Shown here in pieces: positions 61,777 to 64,000 of a stretch of 64,000 nucleotides of DNA. Under the pieces are notes generated by a model. That model was not told the DNA's origin. It saw only the letters and a program-made list of their open reading frames with translations, and did not search any database. The stretch's first letter is position 1. Every line of letters begins with the position of its first letter. The position numbers were made by a program, and so were the translations under genes. The stretch comes from Luminiphilus sp. (GTDB taxonomy: Bacteria > Pseudomonadota > Gammaproteobacteria > Pseudomonadales > Halieaceae), in NCBI GenBank assembly GCA_029242325.1, contig JAQWUD010000047.1, positions 1 to 64,000 of the forward strand, given 5' to 3'.

Positions 61777-63066
61777 TCAATCAAACTCGCGCTCCACACC
61801 AGCCAGCCGGGCGTATAGCACAGCGCCCACCAGCGACACGACTGCTGCCGTCTGAAAAACCGTATCCCAACCGCCGGTGGCATCCTGAATCCACCCTGAC
61901 ACAAAAACCGAGGCACTTGAGGACACCGCCGCCAACGTATTGGTAACCCCCATCAAGACGCCAGATTGATTGGGCGCAATATCCAGATGGTTCGTGGCGA
62001 ACCCGCCAATAGAAAAGGCTGTAAGCGCATTGCTAACTGTAATAACGCTCACACTGATCATCAGAGAGTCTGTCAGGGTGATGGCCATCATGGCGGTGGC
62101 AATGCCAACAAATGCTAGAGTCTGCATGGCACGTCTGACCTTAAGACGGTCAAAACCCCTGCCGATGAGACGGTCAAACAACCTCCCTGCCGTGGGCGCC
62201 ATCACCAGCGACACGACCGTTGGCGCTAACGCCAACAGGCCTGCTAACTGTAAATCTGCACCGAGCTCACGATTAACGAAGGTGGGGAACCATGACAGCA
62301 CAAGATAAAGGGACCAGTTAATGCAGATATGCGCAACCGCAATCGCCCAAACTGCCCTTGAACGCAGCATACCTGCAAGGGTTAGACGCGGATAAGCTGG
62401 CCCCTGGCCCGCGGCGGCGTTCGACTCTGCCAATCCTGCCGGCACATCAACTGATTCCCACTCGGGTGGTACGAGGGGTTTTGACCGAGCGAGTGGTGAC
62501 CACGAGGCAAACCATAAGACCCCCAAAACGCCGTACAGATAAAAAGCGCCTTGCCAAGACCAGATGCTGATCAACCACGGCGTGCAAATGAGCGCGATGA
62601 CGCTGCCCCCGGCAATACCCGAATTCATCAGTCCGACCGCTGAGGCCCGTCGATCAGGATGCACCCACCGCGAATAGAGCGAATAAATAGATGGCCAGGT
62701 GACGGCTTCTGACATCCCCATAAGGAACCGGCAGACCAGCAAGGCGCTGATACCCATGAGGGCCGAGGCGGGCGTCAGTAGCGTGAATAGCGACCACAAC
62801 AAGACGCCCAACCCCAGCACCCACTTTCCGCCAAACCGATCTGACAGATAACCGGCCGGGATCTGCAACGTCACATAACCCAGAAAAAATGCGGACATCA
62901 CAGCGCCCTGCACAGTAGGCGACCAGCCGTTGTCCTCTGCCATGGGGATGATTGCAATCGAAATTGCAATGCGATCAATCATGCAGATATACACTGCGAG
63001 TACCGTCATAAAGACCAGCCAGCGAGAACCGACGGGAGAGGCATGGGCGGGGGCAGAAGGCTTCAT
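61777..63066 (-). CDS. Major facilitator superfamily transporter (anion:cation symporter type)
   Basis: 429 residues from the ATG at 63066; the frame extends to 63126. Twelve helices are arranged as usual, with the conserved cytoplasmic loop motif GYLSDRFGGKWVLGLGVLL and a strongly charged central loop. The first helix segment VYICMIDRIAISIAIIPMAEDN and MGMSEAVTWPSIYSLYSRWVHPDRRASAVGL resemble ACS family transporters of organic anions such as glucarate, phthalate and sialate. Substrate unknown. No operon partner on the strand. Confidence 0.85.
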   Translation of the reverse strand: MKPSAPAHASPVGSRWLVFMTVLAVYICMIDRIAISIAIIPMAEDNGWSPTVQGAVMSAFFLGYVTLQIPAGYLSDRFGGKWVLGLGVLLWSLFTLLTPASALMGISALLVCRFLMGMSEAVTWPSIYSLYSRWVHPDRRASAVGLMNSGIAGGSVIALICTPWLISIWSWQGAFYLYGVLGVLWFASWSPLARSKPLVPPEWESVDVPAGLAESNAAAGQGPAYPRLTLAGMLRSRAVWAIAVAHICINWSLYLVLSWFPTFVNRELGADLQLAGLLALAPTVVSLVMAPTAGRLFDRLIGRGFDRLKVRRAMQTLAFVGIATAMMAITLTDSLMISVSVITVSNALTAFSIGGFATNHLDIAPNQSGVLMGVTNTLAAVSSSASVFVSGWIQDATGGWDTVFQTAAVVSLVGAVLYARLAGVEREFD

Positions 63067-63370
63067 GGTGTCGGGTCTAATGTTCGTTTCAGGCGCGCTA
63101 CTGTAGAGCAACTGCCCGGGATACACACCTCTTTACGATCCATTCCCGCTAATGGCATTCATGCTCAGCACGTGTCGTGCAGCAGTGCGGCAGAAAGTCC
63201 GTGCCAACCTGAAGGGCGAGCTGGGGCGTGAGGGCGGAGGGCCGACTGACCGATAGCCAAATAACATGCTCGATCAGTCACGGCATCTCTGCACTTTGCG
63301 CCTTTCTCTTTGGCGGCGCGAGGCCAGAACACCACGCAAGTGGCGGCGAGGCTCAAGACGCCGCATTAAA
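63067..63370. other. Intergenic region between the TonB receptor and MFS genes
   Basis: No coding signal was found. The MFS promoter should lie here; no operator was recognised. Confidence 0.4.
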
Positions 63371-63390
63371 AAGGCGCCCGAAGGCGCCTT
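63371..63390 (-). terminator. Rho-independent terminator after the TonB receptor
   Basis: On the minus strand AAGGCGCC-TTCG-GGCGCCTT is an eight-bp perfect stem with a stable UUCG-type tetraloop, followed by TTTAAT. It lies 20 bases after the receptor stop. Confidence 0.85.
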
Positions 63391-63410
63391 GATGACAATC
63401 GATGCGATTT

Positions 63411-64000
63411 TCAGAAGCGATAATTGAAGCCGACCCGAATCTCCCACAACGACGCGTCACCGATTCTCGACTCGGCACGACCGTCATCAATGTCATCCTG
63501 CGTGACGCCGTAGGGGAAATTGGCTTTGTACATCACACCCCAGTCGTCATTGAGCAGGTTCGTCAGGTTATCGACGACCACGTAGGCGCTACCGCGGTGT
63601 GAGTCAGCAAACCCGGGGAACTCCTGACTGATGCGCATATCCACCTTTCGCCACCAGCTGCCATTGTTGTTGTTCCGGGTACCTGGCTCTTCGAGAACGT
63701 GCTCAAGGAAGTCGAGATACGGCGTGAAGCCATAAGCCAGCACAGTGCCCTCGAAGCCGCCGATAGTCGTGCTGTAAGGGACGCCCGAACTCGCTTGCCC
63801 ATAAATCGAGAACCGTGTGCGGTACTCACCGAACCAGTTGGTGGTGTAATTGAACACACCGGTAAAGCGATGCTCAATGTTGTAGTTGGACGTCGACAGC
63901 ACTTCTTCCTCTGGGTCGTAAAACGCCCGGTTCACATAGTTGGAAAACGCGACCGACGAGGTCATGGGGTTCACGTCCTTCGCGTCTGTCCAGGCGTAAC
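63411..64000 (-). CDS. TonB-dependent receptor, C-terminal part (5' end outside window)
   Basis: The frame is open to the window edge (YAWTDAKDVNPMTS...), so the gene continues to the right. The visible roughly 195 residues are the end of a 22-stranded barrel: FTGVFNYTTNWFGEYRTRFS, GQASSGVPYSTTIGG, VVDNLTNLLNDDWGV and the terminal aromatic IRVGFNYRF for outer-membrane insertion. The linking sequence resembles large receptors with a carboxypeptidase-regulatory-like plug. The ligand cannot be read from this fragment. Confidence 0.87.
   Translation of the reverse strand, partial: YAWTDAKDVNPMTSSVAFSNYVNRAFYDPEEEVLSTSNYNIEHRFTGVFNYTTNWFGEYRTRFSIYGQASSGVPYSTTIGGFEGTVLAYGFTPYLDFLEHVLEEPGTRNNNNGSWWRKVDMRISQEFPGFADSHRGSAYVVVDNLTNLLNDDWGVMYKANFPYGVTQDDIDDGRAESRIGDASLWEIRVGFNYRF

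Noticed and set aside
1-64000. CRISPR arrays, insertion sequences or rRNA operons
   Set aside because: No repeat-spacer pattern, transposase gene or rRNA signature seen on either strand.

Overview
The window looks like chromosomal DNA of an aerobic marine gammaproteobacterium. A member of the Halieaceae (OM60/NOR5) and relatives fits best. The basis is gene content: MiaE, an IPTL-CTERM-type surface protein, TonB-receptor and OprO/P-type porins, fatty-acid and steroid-type catabolic enzymes, a P450 and acetoacetyl-CoA synthetase. The taxon is an inference. There are no rRNA genes, complete tRNA or tmRNA genes, CRISPR arrays or intact insertion sequences.

Layout. 1-5.1 kb is an accretion zone at a tmRNA (ssrA) 3' end. 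Three copies of the tmRNA 3' terminus, each followed by a hairpin terminator, bracket an IPTL-CTERM surface protein and a coupled FAD-dehydrogenase/NmrA pair. 5.1-11.4 kb holds a DUF3604 remnant, miaE, a GT-A-like protein and small membrane or regulatory genes, including two coupled genes of about 42 codons. 11.4-15.3 kb has a crotonase/nitronate monooxygenase operon and a secreted esterase. 15.5-16.8 kb is a broken zinc cluster (zur, merC-like, truncated zrgA-like gene joined to a NYN-domain remnant). 17.2-19.2 kb is an EF-hand/ECF sigma/anti-sigma/metal-sensor operon, followed by a sodium:solute symporter. 20.8-30.6 kb is a mostly minus-strand catabolic region: MatB/ACSF3-like ligase, PhyH dioxygenase, secreted MBL hydrolase, HIBADH-like dehydrogenase, GNAT broken by one amber codon, alpha/beta hydrolase, CMD protein and acetoacetyl-CoA synthetase, with arsC on the other strand.

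30.7-36.1 kb is mixed housekeeping: YdjM-like protein, cysteine synthase coupled to a Rid protein, SOUL protein and P450. 36.2-39.8 kb is a phosphate block (DUF47 protein, Pit transporter, OprO/P-like porin), with six consecutive 11-bp PHO half-sites upstream of the porin. 40-46.4 kb has a serine hydrolase, a beta-barrel protein, a PQQ sugar dehydrogenase, an AraC regulator and threonine aldolase. 46.6-51.2 kb holds a large AsmA protein and SerA. 51.3-54.5 kb is a divergent unit: an OxyR-like LysR lacking the peroxidatic cysteine faces a SnoaL-like protein and a SulP transporter across a perfect GTGATAG-N7-CTATCAC palindrome. 54.6-61.1 kb has a rhodanese lipoprotein, gamma-carbonic anhydrase, EamA exporter and a tightly packed operon of nucleoside transporter, IPNS-like oxygenase and ModABC. 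61.1-64 kb has an AT-rich palindromic gap, an MFS transporter and the C-terminus of a TonB-dependent receptor that runs off the window.

The strongest candidates for something new are the OxyR-like/SnoaL/SulP unit, the EF-hand ECF operon, the nucleoside-transporter/oxygenase/molybdate operon and the coupled small-protein pair. None is an obviously unprecedented multigene system. Function calls rest on motif and family recognition from memory, without database searches.
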